From the NCBI RefSeq assembly GCF_003285265.1, contig NZ_CP030239.1, positions 1,550,001 to 1,614,000 of the forward strand: a stretch of 64,000 nucleotides of DNA. The letters run 5' to 3'. The stretch is from Paracoccus mutanolyticus (lineage in GTDB: Bacteria; Pseudomonadota; Alphaproteobacteria; Rhodobacterales; Rhodobacteraceae). This document shows positions 39,419 to 51,429 of this stretch, piece after piece (position 1 is the stretch's first letter; every line of letters starts with the position of its first letter). Position numbers and translations under genes: made by a program. Under the pieces are notes generated by a model. It worked only from the letters and a program-made list of their open reading frames with translations, was not told where the DNA came from and did not search any database.

Positions 39419-41031
39419 TTACTTGATCTGCTGGCCGTTGGCAAAGACGGCGCCGCCCTCGCGGAACTCAAGCTCGGTGGTCATGCGGTCGGGCTCGCCC
39501 GCGACGGGTTTGGCGAACATCGCCAGCATCATGCGCACCATGCCCAGCTGGTCCTGCGGGATCAGGCCCATTTCGCCCAGGCTGTCGACCAGCGTGTTCA
39601 CGCCCTGGTATTCGGCGTGGATGGTGCCGACCGGGGCCGTCTCCATGCTGCCGCCCGCCGGGGCCTTCAGGGCGCCGCTGGCGTTCAGCTTGGCGCCCAG
39701 CAGGTCCAGCGCGATCTGGTTGATCGACAGCTCGACCGGCTCGAAGGGCGACGGCGCGTCGGCCTCGGGGCCCGTCTCGGCCTCGGCCTGCGCCTCGGCG
39801 TCGTCGGCCGGGGCGTCGGGGGACACGCCCTCGGCCGTGGCGCCGTCGGTGTCGTCGGCGGGCGGAGGCTCGGCCGGGGCCTTGGCGGCGTCGAACAGGT
39901 TCTCCGTCACCGTCATCAGCCCGGTCAGGTCGATGTCGAGCGAGGCGGGCGTGCGCGGCAGCTTCGACTGCGGGTCGAACATGGCCCACAGCTCGTCGCC
40001 GATGGTCAGCCCGGCCAGGGTATAGGCCAGCTTGAAGGGCTGGGGCGCATCGGCCTTGCTGACCGGCAGCTGCATGTCAAAGCTGGTGCTGTCGAACCGT
40101 AGCGCACCGGCATCGGCATCTGCGGCGAGACGACGTCGACCGAGACCCCGTCCGAGGCCACCTGATAGCCCAGGCCGTCGCGCGACAGGCTGAAGCCCAC
40201 GTCGAACCCCCGGCCCTGATACTTGCCCGAGCCGCTGGTCGGCTGGCCTTCCTCGGTCCCGGCAAAGGCGAATTCGCCGCTGATCGGCCCGCCCTTGAGC
40301 ATCCCGTCCATGGCCAGCCCCGCCTCGAGCGCGGCGGCCATCTGGCTTTCCAGATCGGCGGCGGAGCCCGCGCCCGACAGGGTGCCCCGCGTCTCGAGCG
40401 CGTCGAGCTTGCCCGACAGGCTGAACTGGTCGCCGTTCTCGCCCGTCATCTGCGCCTTGTAGTCGATGGCGCCGGTCGCCATGTCGTAGTCGTACTTGCG
40501 CGGCGCGCCCTGGGCCGCGTGGAACCGACCCTTGCTGTCGGCGATGCCCACGGTGATCGGCAGCGGCGTCTCGACCCCGTCCGAGGTCATCCTTTCCGTC
40601 TCGATGCGGATCGTCGGATAGTCGAACTGGTGGGTCATGTCCTCGGGCGCGCCCGAGGTGACGATGCTGTTGCCGGGCATGGCGATGGTCGCGGGCACCT
40701 CATAGGGGCCGGATTCGGGCTCGGTGCCGCTGACGATCAGCTGCATCTGGTCGGAAAACACCGTCCTGACGGTGCCGTCGCCCTGGTCGGTCAGGGCGAT
40801 GCTGGGCACCGACATGGTCATGCGTCCTTCGGGCGTGCCGCCGGCAAAGACCACGTCGGTCAGCGTCAGGGTCGAGCCGTCCTTGCTGCGCCCGCCCTCG
40901 GTCACCGAATAGCCCATGGTCTGGTAGTAGTCGATCCAGGACTGCATGACCTGTTCCGGTGTCACGTCGGCAAGCGCCGGGGCGGTCATCGCCGCCAGCG
41001 CCAGTGCAGAGCTTGTCAGTCGGAGGGTCAT
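39419..41031 (-). CDS. DUF2125 family periplasmic protein, one frameshift
   Basis: The N-terminal signal peptide (SSALALAAMTAPALA) and a long body with EQVMQSWIDYYQTMGYSV match the alphaproteobacterial DUF2125 group, which has no known role. The last third contains an acidic Ala/Asp/Glu-rich insertion (around 39750-39890). The frame breaks near 40093, where CCGGTGCGC should be CCGGTGGCGC, and one added base gives 537 residues. It is divergent from the enoyl-CoA hydratase gene. Confidence 0.8.
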
Positions 41032-41116
41032 GTCATTACCTTTCCTGGAAACGCGCCTTTGGGCCAATGGTAAGGCGTTTTGCCACAGCCCCGTTCCCGC
41101 CGAAAGGAGAGATGAC

Positions 41117-41812
41117 ATGATCCTGAACGAAATGACCGGCGGCTTGGGAAAAATCACCCTGGCACGGCCGGAAAAGGCCAATGCCCTGACCCGCGCCATG
41201 CTGCGGGACCTGCTGGCTGCGCTGGAGGCGATGGCGGCGGACCCCGGCCTGCGCGGGCTGATCCTGACCGGGGCGGGGTCGGTGTTCTCGGCCGGCGCGG
41301 ACCTTGACGAGGCGCGCGCCGGGCTTGCCACCGCCCCGGAGTGGGAGCGGCTGTCCGCGCGTCTGGCCGCGATGCCCTGCCTGACGGTCGCGGCGCTGAA
41401 CGGCACCGTGGCCGGCGGGGCGATGGGCATGGTGCTGGCCTGCGACATCCGGCTGGCGGTGCCGGGGGCGCAGGTGTTCTACCCGGTGATGCGGCTTGGC
41501 TATCTGCCGCAGCCAAGCGACCCGGGCCGCCTGGCGGCGCTGGTCGGCCCGGCCCGGGCCGCCATGATCCTGATGGCCGGGCAGAAGATCGCGGCCGCGG
41601 AGGCCTTGGCCTGGGGCCTCGTGGACCGGCTGGTCCCGGCCGACGCGCTGCTGGCCGCAGCCGAGGCGCTGTGTGCCGATGCCCTGGCGGCGGCGCCGGG
41701 CCTGTCGGCGCGACAGGCGATGCTGGCGCAGGGGGCGGGGGGCGTTGCCCCCCACGCCGCCGGGGCGGCGTTCCCCCCAGGGTATTTGGAAAACGATAAG
41801 AGCCGTCAGTAG
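41117..41812 (+). CDS. Enoyl-CoA hydratase/isomerase family protein
   Basis: This is a crotonase-fold protein of about 231 residues. It has the oxyanion-hole segment [10 protein letters not shown] near residue 57 and the second hole/glycine loop [17 protein letters not shown]. The catalytic acid pair typical of hydratases is not clearly conserved, so hydratase, isomerase or another crotonase activity is possible. The last 20 or so codons, starting near 41730, look like read-through into a typical intergenic GC-rich tail, so the true end may be earlier. RBS AAGGAGAG precedes ATG 41117. Confidence 0.82.
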   Translation: MILNEMTGGLGKITLARPEKANALTRAMLRDLLAALEAMAADPGLRGLILTGAGSVFSAGADLDEARAGLATAPEWERLSARLAAMPCLTVAALNGTVAGGAMGMVLACDIRLAVPGAQVFYPVMRLGYLPQPSDPGRLAALVGPARAAMILMAGQKIAAAEALAWGLVDRLVPADALLAAAEALCADALAAAPGLSARQAMLAQGAGGVAPHAAGAAFPPGYLENDKSRQ

Positions 41813-43197
41813 CGGTAATGTTCGGGCTTGAAGGGGCCTTCGGGGGTCACGCCGATATAGGCGGCCTGTTCGGCCGAGAGCCGGGTCAGCTTGACGCCGA
41901 TCCGGTCCAGGTGCAGGCGGGCGACCTTTTCGTCCAGGTGCTTGGGCAGGATGTAGACGCCGGGCTGATAGTCGTCGCCGCGCACCCAAAGCTCGATCTG
42001 CGCCAGCACCTGGTTGGTGAAGCTGGCCGACATCACGAAGCTGGGATGGCCGGTGGCGTTGCCGAGGTTCAGCAGCCGCCCTTCCGAAAGCAGGATGATG
42101 CGGTTGCCCGAGGGCATCTCGATCAGGTCCACCTGGTCCTTGACGTTGGTCCACTTGTGGTTCTTCAGCGCCGCGACCTGGATCTCATTGTCGAAATGGC
42201 CGATGTTGCCGACGATGGCCATGTCCTTCATCTCGCGCATGTGCTCGATGCGGATCACGTCGCGGTTCCCGGTGGTGGTCACGAAGATGTCGGCGGTCGA
42301 GACGACATCCTCCAGCAGCACGACCTCGAACCCGTCCATCGCGGCCTGCAGCGCGCAGATCGGGTCGACCTCGGTGACCTTCACCCGGGCGCCGGCGCCG
42401 CGCAGGCTGGCGGCCGAGCCCTTGCCCACGTCGCCATAGCCGCAGACGACCGCGACCTTGCCCGCCATCATCGTGTCGGTGGCGCGGCGGATGCCGTCCA
42501 CCAGCGATTCCTTGCAGCCGTACTTGTTGTCGAACTTCGACTTGGTGACGCTGTCGTTCACGTTGATCGCCGGGAAGGGCAGCAGGCCGCGCTTGTGCAG
42601 GTCGTAAAGCCGGTGGACCCCGGTGGTGGTTTCCTCGCTGACGCCGCGGATCGCGTCGCGCTGGGCGGTGAACCAGCCCGGCGAGGCCGCCAGGCGGCGC
42701 TTGATCTGCGCGAACAGCGCCTCCTCCTCCTCGCTGGTCGGAACCTCGATCAGCCCGGTCTCGCCCGCCTCGACGCGCGCGCCCAGCAGGACATACATGG
42801 TGGCGTCGCCGCCGTCGTCCAGGATCATGTTCGCGGGCCCGCCGTCGAACTGGAAGATCCGGTCGGTATAGGACCAGTATTCGGGCAGCGTCTCGCCCTT
42901 GATGGCAAAGACCGGGATGCCGGCCGCCGCGATCGCCGCCGCCGCGTGGTCCTGGGTCGAGAAGATGTTGCACGATGCCCAGCGCACCTCGGCGCCCAGC
43001 GCCACCAGGGTCTCGATCAGCACGGCGGTCTGGATCGTCATGTGCAGAGAGCCGGCGATGCGCGCGCCGGCCAGGGGCTTGGCTTCGCCGTATTCCGCCC
43101 GCAGCGCCATCAGCCCGGGCATTTCGGTTTCGGCGATGTCGAGTTCCTTGCGGCCGTAATCGGCCAGCGAGATGTCTTTGATGATGTGGTCGGTCAT
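41806..43197 (-). CDS. ahcY: Adenosylhomocysteinase
   Basis: AhcY hydrolyses S-adenosylhomocysteine to adenosine and homocysteine, keeping methylation reactions going. The 463-residue protein is intact and includes the insertion found in many bacterial enzymes. The NAD-binding motif [29 protein letters not shown] and the C-terminal lysine/tyrosine tail ([12 protein letters not shown] ... PEHYRY) are present. No recognisable SAH or SAM riboswitch was found in its short leader. Confidence 0.97.
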   Translation of the reverse strand: MTDHIIKDISLADYGRKELDIAETEMPGLMALRAEYGEAKPLAGARIAGSLHMTIQTAVLIETLVALGAEVRWASCNIFSTQDHAAAAIAAAGIPVFAIKGETLPEYWSYTDRIFQFDGGPANMILDDGGDATMYVLLGARVEAGETGLIEVPTSEEEEALFAQIKRRLAASPGWFTAQRDAIRGVSEETTTGVHRLYDLHKRGLLPFPAINVNDSVTKSKFDNKYGCKESLVDGIRRATDTMMAGKVAVVCGYGDVGKGSAASLRGAGARVKVTEVDPICALQAAMDGFEVVLLEDVVSTADIFVTTTGNRDVIRIEHMREMKDMAIVGNIGHFDNEIQVAALKNHKWTNVKDQVDLIEMPSGNRIILLSEGRLLNLGNATGHPSFVMSASFTNQVLAQIELWVRGDDYQPGVYILPKHLDEKVARLHLDRIGVKLTRLSAEQAAYIGVTPEGPFKPEHYRY

Positions 43198-43263
43198 GGC
43201 GGCCTCAAGGGAAAGTTGCGGGCGCCATATCACCTGCGGCCCTGCGGCGCAAATCGGCGCCGG

Positions 43264-43701
43264 TCAGCGCAGCAGGCCCACGCGGGTGAAATAGGCGTCC
43301 GGGCTGGTGCCGTCGCGAAACCCGATCCCCGAGGCGATGACGCAGCTGGTGGCGTCGGGCCGTTCCAGCACCACGGTCCAGGTGCCCATCAGCGCCGAAC
43401 CCCAAAGCGCCGTGTCCCGCCCGTTCGAGGCGACGCGCTCTTCCTCGAAGTCATGGCGCAGGCTGGTCTCGATCTCGGCATCGGGGGCGCACCAGGGCTG
43501 GTCGACGGCGGCCTGGTCCGAGGTGGGCAGATCGCGCGCCATGTCGCGGACGGCGCGGGGGTCCATGCCTTGGACGGCGGACCAGCCGCGCGGGTTCGCG
43601 GCGTTTTCGTCGCGCGAGGTGATCGTGGCGCCGGCGGGGGCCGCCAGTGCGGCGATCAGGGCGGTGGCGGCAAGGGCCGCGCGGGGGGTGTGGTGCAACA
43701 T
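43264..43701 (-). CDS. Hypothetical secreted protein
   Basis: This intact 145-residue protein has a cleavable signal (ALAATALIAALAAPAGA). The mature part has two cysteines, in QPWCAPDAEI and ATSCVIASG, possibly a disulfide. No family is recognised with confidence. Similar short proteins occur upstream of ahcY in relatives only as an impression. It precedes ahcY in the same direction by 66 bp. Confidence 0.65.
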   Translation of the reverse strand: MLHHTPRAALAATALIAALAAPAGATITSRDENAANPRGWSAVQGMDPRAVRDMARDLPTSDQAAVDQPWCAPDAEIETSLRHDFEEERVASNGRDTALWGSALMGTWTVVLERPDATSCVIASGIGFRDGTSPDAYFTRVGLLR

Positions 43702-43855
43702 CTTTGCAACCTTTCGCTTTCGCTCAAGTCGTCAGGGGAACCCCCGGGCGACAGGGCGGGTTCCGCGAAACCTCCCCCGGGCGCGCCGGAGGGGTGCGCT
43801 GGCACAGGGCGCGAGGATGGCCTAGACAGAGGCCAGGACGGCAGAGGAGTGGGCG

Positions 43856-44781
43856 ATGGCGATCATGCTGGCGGACGTGGGCGGGACCAATGCGCGGCTG
43901 GCGCTGGTCCGGGTGGACACCGGCATCGACCCCGGCAGCATCGCCCGGTTCCGCGGCGAGGCGCATGCCGATTTCGACAGCGTGGTGCGCCTGTTCCTGG
44001 AACGCGCGGGCAACCCCCGGATCGAGGCGGTCTGCGTCGCCGTCGCCGGGCCCGTGACCGGGGGCCAGGCCCGGCTGACGAACCGCGACTGGTCCTTTTC
44101 CGAACAGCGGCTGCGCGACCTGACCGGCGCCGGCCGGGCGCGGCTGATCAACGACCTGATCGCGCTGGGCTATGCGACGCCGGCGCTCTCGGGCGAGGCG
44201 GCGGGTTTCCTGACCGATCCGCCCCCGGCGGGCGGGCGCAACGGCCAGCGGCTGGTGGTGAACGCGGGCACCGGCTTCAACGTCTGCGCGGTCAAGGTCC
44301 TGCCCGGCGGCGGCATCGCCTGCCTCGAGGCAGAGGAGGGCCACACCCGGCTGCCGGTCTCGGTCGCGGCTCCGCTGGCGCAGGCGCTGGGCGCGCGCGC
44401 CGCTCCCCTTGATTCGGTCGAAGAGCTGTTCGCGGGCCGCGGCCTTGCCCGGCTGCACGCCCTTCTGGCCGATACGGCCATAGAGCCGGCCGAGGCCTGG
44501 TCGAGACGGCGGGCCGGGGCGATGCGGCGGCGGGCGCGACGCTCGATCTTTATGCGCGGCTGTTCGGGCTGATCTGCCGCGAACTCGCGCTGCGCTTCAT
44601 GCCGCTTGACGGGATGTTCCTGGCCGGCAGCGTCGCCCGCAGCGCGACCCAGCGCCTTGATATCTTTCAGGCGGCCTTCCGGTCCGATCCGCTGATGGCG
44701 CAGATCGTGGCGGCGGTGCCGGTGGGGGTGATCCGCGACGACATGGCGGCGCTGCATGGCTGCCTGGCCGCGATCGCGTGA
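43856..44781 (+). CDS. glk: Glucokinase, one frameshift
   Basis: This is a hexokinase-type ASKHA kinase of the bacterial Glk family. Features are the phosphate loop LADVGGTNARLAL, sugar site AVAGPVTGG and LTNRDWSFS, and NAGTGFNVCAV. GCLEAEEGH-like CLEAEEGHTRLPV carries the conserved Glu/His pair. The frame breaks near 44498, where GCCTGGTCGAG should be GCCTGGGTCGAG, and one added base gives 308 residues. It gives glucose 6-phosphate for the Entner-Doudoroff route. GAGGAG lies upstream of the start. Confidence 0.9.
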
Positions 44782-44872
44782 AAAATCCCTGCGGACACGC
44801 CCGGGCGCTGGATTTTGCCCCGCCCACCTGCAAGACTGCCATCAAAACCGCCAGAACAGGGCAGGAGCAGGC

Positions 44873-46767
44873 ATGAGAACGATCATGAAGGCGGGCGCCG
44901 CCGCCGCTTTCATCCTGGGGACGGGTGCCGGGGTGGTCCTGGCGCAATCCTCGGGGTCGGGCTCGTCGGCCTCCTCGCCGTTTTCGGGCCTGTTCGGGGG
45001 CGCGAAGGGGAACGAAGGCTCACCCACCGACCTGGATTTCGCCATCTCGGGCGGCGACGATTCTCTTATGTCCCAGATCCGGGCCACCTCGCTTCTGGCC
45101 AGCGCCCAGGACGAGGGGCGGGTGACCGGCCAGGACCTGCTGGCGGCGGCGCGGGGCGATTACGCGCGCATCCTGGGCGTGCTCTACGACAACGGCTATT
45201 ACTCGGTCGTCATCAACATCACGCTCGACGGGGTCGAGGCCGCCCAGATCGCGCCCCTGGACGCGCCGCAGGTGGTGCGCCGCGTCGCGGTCGCGGTCCA
45301 GCCGGGGCCCCGGTTCCGCTACAGCCGGGCCGACATCGCGCCGGTGGCGCCGGGGACCGAACTGCCGGCCGACTATCGCCGCGGCGCCATCGCGCGGACG
45401 GGCGAGATGCGCTCGGCCGCGACCTCGGCGGTCGAGGGCTGGCGGACGTGGGCCATGCCAAGGCCGAGGTCGCCCGCACCGACATCGAGGCCGACCACGC
45501 CACGAACCTGATCGACAGCCGCATCCTGCTGGCCCCCGGCCCCACGCTGCGCTTCGGCGAACTGACCATCCGCGGCTATCAGCGCATGGACCCGCGCCGG
45601 CTGCGCAAGATCGCGGGCTTCCCCGAGGGCGAGCGGTTCGACCCCGAAAAGCTCGAGGACGTGCGCAAGCGCCTGCGCCGCTCGGGCGTGTTCTCGGCCA
45701 TCACGCTGACCGAAGCGGATGCCATCGGCCCGGACAACACGCTGGACGTGGACCTGCTGGTCGCCGAACAAAAGCTGCGCCGGATCGGCGGCGGCTTTGA
45801 ATATTCCACCACCGACGGGTTGGGGCTGACCGGCTACTGGATACATCGCAACCTGCTGCGCGGCGGTGAACGGCTGCGCGTCGACGCGGGCGTGTCCGAC
45901 ATCGGCGGCGACACCGGGCGCGACTACAACCTGGGCGTCCGGCTGGACCGACCGGCCACCATCACCGCCGACACCACCGGCTATCTGCTGGCCGAGGTGA
46001 AAAGCGAGCAGGAAGAGGACTACGACCTCAAGTCCGGGACCTTCGGCCTAGGCTTCACCTGGCTGCCCAGCGACGAACTGACCGCCGACATCGCGCTGCA
46101 ATACCGCGCGCTGCGGGTGGAGGACGACGCCGGGCAGACCGATTTCCGCCTGTTCGCGCTGCCCGCCTCGATCACCTGGGACCAGCGCGACGACAAGACG
46201 GACGCCAAGCACGGCTACTGGCTGTCGGGGCAGGTGACGCCCTTTGTCGGGCTGCAGGACGAAACCGGCTCGGGCGCGCAGATCGTGGCCGAGGGGCGGC
46301 GCTATGCCAGCTTCGGGCGCGACGACCGCTTCACGCTGGCGGGCCGCGCCCGTCTGGGCACCGTCGTCGGCCCCGATATCGACGAAACGCCGCGCGACTA
46401 CCTGTTCTATTCGGGCGGCGGCGGCACCGTGCGCGGCCATTCCTTCGAATCGCTGGGCGTCGAGGTGATCCCCGGCCCCGACGGCCCGGTCAAGACCGGC
46501 GGCATGTCCATCGCCACCGTGACCGCCGAGGCCCGCATCCAGGTCCGCGAACGCATCGGCCTGGCGCTGTTCGCCGATGCCGGCCGGGTGTGGGAGGAAG
46601 AGGGCTTTTCCGGCGGCAGCGGCTGGCAGGCGGGCGCGGGCGCGGGGGTGCGCTATCGCACGCCCATCGGGCCGCTGCGCTTCGACATCGCCGCCCCCGT
46701 CGGCGGGGGCGATGACAGCGACGATTCCGGCGTGCAGGTCTATATCGGTCTGGGGCAGGCGTTCTGA
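44873..46767 (+). CDS. tamA: TamA, outer-membrane BamA-family assembly factor, one frameshift
   Basis: TamA is an Omp85 barrel that works with TamB in outer-membrane protein or lipid transport. A signal peptide (AAAFILGTGAGVVLA) is followed by POTRA domains (FGELTIRGYQRMDPRRLRKI) and a 16-strand barrel with YSGGGGTVRGHSFESLG and the strand ending VQVYIGLGQAF. The frame breaks near 45448, where GGCTGGCGGACGTG should have GGG, giving WRDVGHAKAEV. One added base gives 631 residues. The stop overlaps the tamB ATG (TGATG). Confidence 0.92.
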
Positions 46768-48754
46768 TGGCACATCCGTCCCGCAAGACCCGTTTCGCCG
46801 CCGCGCTCTGGCTTTCCTTCGTCAGCCTGTGGCTGCCGCTGGCGCTTCAGGCGCAGACGCCCGCCCAGGCCCAGGACAGCGCCGCCGAGATTTCCCAGGA
46901 GGTCGAGGACGACAAGGGCTTCATCACCCGTTTCCTTCAGGAAAAGCTGTCCGGCGCCGGCCGGCAGGTGAACATCGAGGGGTTCCAGGGCGCGCTCTCC
47001 TCGCGCGCGACCTTCACCCGCATGACCATCGCCGACGACCAGGGCGTCTGGATCACGCTGGAAAACGGCGCCCTCAATGGAGCCGCTCGGCGCTGCTGTC
47101 GCGCCGCATCCAGATCAACGAACTGTCGGCCGAACGCATCATCCTGCCGCGCCTGCCGGGCGCCGGCGCGACCGACCAGGGCGCCCCCCAGCCCGAGGCG
47201 CGCGAATTCTCGCTGCCGCAACTGCCGGTCTCGGTCAACATCGACCGCATCGCCGTGGGGCGCGTCGAGCTTGGCCAGGCCGTGATGGGCAAGCAGGCGG
47301 TGCTGGCCATCGACGGCTCGATGAACCTCGCCAATGGCGAAGGCGGCACCAAGCTGGCGATCGACCGGGTGGACGGACCGCGCGGCGAATTCGCGCTGGT
47401 CGCGGGCTTTTCCAACGAAACCCGGGTGCTGGCGCTGGACCTCAAGCTGGACGAAGGCCGCAACGGGCTGTTTTCCAATGCCGTGCGCATGAACGGCCGC
47501 CCCGCCGTCCGGGCCGAGATCGCGGGCAATGGCCCGCTGTCGGACTTCACCGCCGGCATCAAGCTGGAAACCGACGGCCAGCCCCGCGTGACGGGCACCG
47601 TCCAGATCAAGGCCGAGGAGCGCGAGGGCGCCCCCGGCACCGCCTTCCGCGCCCGGCTGGACGGCGATATCGCCAGCCTCACCGCGCCCGGCAACCAGCA
47701 GTTCTTTGCCGGCACCTCGCAGGTCCGGGCGGACGGCTGGCGCGGCCAGGACGGCCGGCTGCTGATCCCGGAACTGAAGATCACCACCGGCGCGCTGGAC
47801 CTTGCGGGATCGGTCGCGACGACGGCGCAGGGCGCGCCGGAAAGCGCGCATCTGACGCTGCTTCTTGGCCGCGACGCGGGGGCGACCCAGCTGCCCGTGG
47901 CGCTGCCCTTCGGCGACCAGCCGATGACGGTCAATTCGGGCAACCTGCGGCTGGACTATGACGCGGCCCAGGGCTCGGGCTGGGTGCTGACCGGCAAGGT
48001 GGGCGACATCGCCCGCCCCGACATCAGCCTGTCCGAACTGCGCCTGGACGGCCGTGGCCGGGTCGTTCTGACCGAGCAGCAGGCCCTGTCCGAGATCCGG
48101 GGCTGGATCGCCTTCGGCATGGACGACCTGGCGCCGAGCGATCCGGGCCTGGCCGATGCGCTGGGCCGCACGCTGAACGGCGGCCTGAACCTGGCGTTCA
48201 CGCCCGGCAACGCGCTGCGGCTGTGGGGGATGAACGTCAACGCCGACGCCTTCGGCTTCACGGGCGACATGCAGGCCTCGGGCCTGAAAAGCGGCATCGT
48301 GCTGTCCGGGAACGTCACCGCCCGGCACAGCGACCTCTCGCGCCTGTCGCGGCTGGCGGGGCGCGACCTGGGCGGGCAGGCCGATGCCGCCGTCAAGGGC
48401 TTCTACCGGGTGCTGGGCGGCGCCTTCGACGTCGACACCCAGATCGAGGGCCGCGACATCCGCATCGGTCAGGACCAGGCCGACCGGATGCTGGCCGGCG
48501 CATCGCGCATCGACCTGGCCATGCGGCGCGACACCGACGGCATCCGCCTGCGCCGGCTGACCGTGAACGCGCAGAACCTGACCGCGCAGGCCCAGGGCTA
48601 TCTGAATTCGGGCGCCAGCGACGTGACGGCGACGATCTCCATGCCCGATCTGTCGGTGGCCGATCCCGCCTATGGCGGCGCGCTGGAGACGCAGGCCCGG
48701 CTGACCGGCCCGCTGAACGCGCGCAAGCTGGACCTCGACGGCCACGCCCAGGAC

Positions 48755-49656
48755 CTGGCGCTGGGCCGGCCCGAGATCGACGGCGCCTTCAAGGGCCGCA
48801 CCGATCTGGTGGTGCAGCTGCAGGAACAGAACGGCAGCTACGAACTCCAGCAGTTCCGCCTGACGAACCCGCAGCTGCAGGCCCAGGGCGCGGGCCAGTT
48901 CGCGCCCGACGCGCTGGAAGGCAAGCTGTCGCTGACCATGCCCGACCTGGCCGTGCTGGGCCGCGGCTTTTCCGGCGGCATCACCTTGGACGGCACCGCC
49001 ACGAAACAGGGCAACGCCCGCCGGATCGCGCTGACCGGGCGCGGCACCGACCTGCGCTTCGGCCAGTCGGACGTGGACGGGGCGCTGACCGGCGTGACCG
49101 ACCTGCGGCTGCAGGCCAGTCAGGACGCGCAGGGCGATTTCACCATCCAGGCCTTCGAGCTGAAGAATCAGCAGATGCAAGCCACCGCCCAGGGCAGCAT
49201 CGGCGAGACGACCGACATGACCGGGCAGCTGGACATCCGCTCGCTCGCCAGCTTCGGGCGCGGCTGGCGGGGCGCGCTGTCGGCGCGGGGCAGCTTCAAG
49301 GACGACGGCACCGGCGCGCGCAGGCTCGACGTGACCGGCACCGGGCGTGACCTCAGCTTCGGCCAGACCCAGGTCGACGGCGCCCTGAGCGGAGAGACGC
49401 AGCTGGCGCTGCGCGGGACCGAACGCGACGGCGTGTTCGCCATCGAAACGGCGCAGGTCCAGAACCCGCGCCTGAACGTCACGGCGCAGGGCAAGCTGGG
49501 CCAAGGCGCGACCGACCTGAACGCAGAACTGCGCGCCGACGACCTGCGCTTTCTGGGCCAGGGCTTTCGCGGCGCGCTTCAGGCCACGGCGCGGGTCGCC
49601 GACCGGCCGGACGGCGCCCGCGCGATCACCGCGCGCGGCACCGCGCGGGCCTGGCG
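48755..49656 (+). repeat. Internal ~100-residue repeats within tamB
   Basis: Three units start at 48755, 49052 and 49352, about 297 and 300 bp apart, with the shared sequence L-x-F-G-Q-x-x-V-D-G-A-L-x-G-x-T-D-L (for example LRFGQSDVDGALTGVTDL and LSFGQTQVDGALSGETQL). Each continues with a conserved NPQLQAxAQG and a DLxxLGRGFxGAL motif. A fourth unit should begin at 49652, exactly where foreign sequence takes over. Confidence 0.75.
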
Positions 49657-49880
49657 TGGGCTATGAGGCCGGTGCGGTGCCGCCAGCCGAACAGAGCAAC
49701 CGCCGGAACGGGGTTGCGGCGAAGCGCGTGAAGGGTTCGGACGGCGAGGTGCCGCTTTTGGTTCCGCGTGACCGGGACGGCAGTTTCGAGCCGGAGCTGG
49801 TGAAGAAAGGCCAACGACCGGGGTGGATGACAAGATCATCGGGCTCTATGCCGCCGGGCTGTCGGTGCGCGACATCCAGC
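49657..49880 (+). mobile_element. IS256-family (Mutator) transposase fragment
   Basis: On the plus strand this encodes [20 protein letters not shown], then [20 protein letters not shown] and [12 protein letters not shown]. After a one-base loss near 49818 it continues [18 protein letters not shown]. This is the conserved N-terminal to central part of IS256/Mutator transposases. The DDE core, start and inverted repeats are missing, so it is a fragment of about 75 codons embedded in tamB. Confidence 0.88.
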
Positions 49881-51429
49881 CCACCGGCCCGGCCTATCAG
49901 GTGGACCTGACCGCGACCGCCCCCGGCGACACCGATGCCCGCATCACCGGCACCGCCGCCGCCAACCTGCAAAGCATGGACATCCGCGTCCAGGGCACCA
50001 GCAACGCCGCCGCCGCCAACCCCTTCCTGCGCACCCGCTCGGTCGAAGGGCCGCTGTCCTTCGACCTGCGCCTGAACGGGCGGCCGTCCCTGCAGGCGCT
50101 GTCGGGCCGCGTCGCGCTGACCAACGGGCGCCTGGCCGAGCCGCGCTTCGGCCTGGCCGTGGGCTCGCTCAACGCGCGCGCGGACATCGCCGACGGGCGG
50201 CTGACGCTGGACATCCAGGGGGCGGTGGAAAACGGCGGGCGGATTTCCGTCACCGGGCCGATCACCCTGACCGGGCAGCGGCCCATGGACCTCAGCGTGC
50301 GGCTGGCCGATGTGGTCCTGCGCGACCCGAACCTTTACGAAACCCGCGTCAACGGCGCGATCTCGGTCTCGGGCTCGCAGGCCGGGGGGCCGCTCGTCTC
50401 GGGCCGCATCGACCTCGGCCGCACGGAATCCGCATCCCCTCGGCCCTGGGCAGCGCCCGCGCGATTCCCGACATCCGGCACCTGTCCGAACGCCCGCCCC
50501 AGCGCCAGACCCGCGCCAAGGCCGGGCTGATCGAGTTTCCCAGCGACGCCTCGCGCCAGGCCGGGATGACCGCGCCGCCGGCCACGCCCCCGGCCAATCC
50601 GGCGCGCTTCGACCTGGTGATCGCGGCGCCCGACCAGGTGTTCGTCCGGGGCCGCGGCGTCGATGCGGAACTCGGCGGCGAAATCCGCCTGACCGGCAAC
50701 GCCCGCCAGCCCATCCCCGTCGGCCAGTTCGAACTGATCCGGGGCCGGGTGGACCTGCTGGGCAAGCGCTTCGACCTGACCGAGGGGCTGATCGAACTGC
50801 AGGGCAGCATGGTCCCGGTGCTGCGCCTGGTCGCCCAGACCGAACAGGACGGCATCACCACCAGCATCATCATCGACGGCGACGCCCGCGACCCGGAAAT
50901 CACCTTCGAATCCTCGCCCGAGATGCCCGAGGAGGAGGTGCTGTCCCAGCTGCTGTTCGGGCGCGGCATCGACAACATCAGCGCGCTTCAGGCCGCCCAG
51001 CTGGCCAGCGCCATCGCCACCCTGGCGGGCCGGGGCGGCGAGGGCATCATCGGCCGGCTGCGCGCCTCGACCGGCCTCGACGATCTGGACCTGACCACGG
51101 ACGACCGCGGCAATGTCTCGGTCCGGGCCGGCAAATACCTGTCCGAGAACCTGTACACCGACGTGCAGGTGGGCGGAGACGGCAAGACGCGGCTGAACCT
51201 GAACCTCGACGTCTCGAAAAGCCTGACCGCCCGCGGCTCGGTCGACAGCGAAGGCGACAGCGGCATCGGCCTGTTCTACGAACGCGACTACTGACCGGGC
51301 GGGCGGCGGGCCCATCGGGGCCGCGCCCCGATGCCTGCCCGGCCGCCCGGGACAGAAAACGGCCTTCGACGCAACCGAATGCACCCTTCGCCGTTTCGGC
51401 GGAGGGACTTGAAACCGGCGGGCATGATC

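Larger units (their letters stand above)
46767..51294 (+). pseudogene. tamB: TamB, frameshifted and with interior replaced by IS256 fragment
   Basis: TamB is a long periplasm-spanning beta-taco protein linking inner membrane to TamA. The N-terminal anchor (ALWLSFVSLWLPLALQA), a long repetitive beta body, and the C-terminal DUF490/TamB domain (PVGQFELIRGRVDLLGKRFD, EEEVLSQLLFGRG, SGIGLFYERDY) are all present. Frames break near 47080 and 50425. From about 49657 to 49880 the body is replaced by an IS256-type transposase fragment that begins just inside what would be the fourth internal repeat. Outside that block the gene looks complete. Confidence 0.88.

Noticed and set aside
43198..43300. SAM/SAH-type riboswitch before ahcY
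   Set aside because: Known from Rhodobacterales ahcY leaders, so I looked for its short conserved stems. The leader here is brief and I could not fold a matching pseudoknot or find the conserved core.
49657..49880. Domestication of an IS256 domain as part of TamB
   Set aside because: The IS portion is in a different frame from TamB on the left side and contains its own one-base loss. No continuous fusion protein can be read.
51300..51345. Terminator after tamB (CATCGGGG / CCCCGATG stem)
   Set aside because: The stem is real but has no T-tract, and the surrounding region is so GC-rich that such stems are common by chance.
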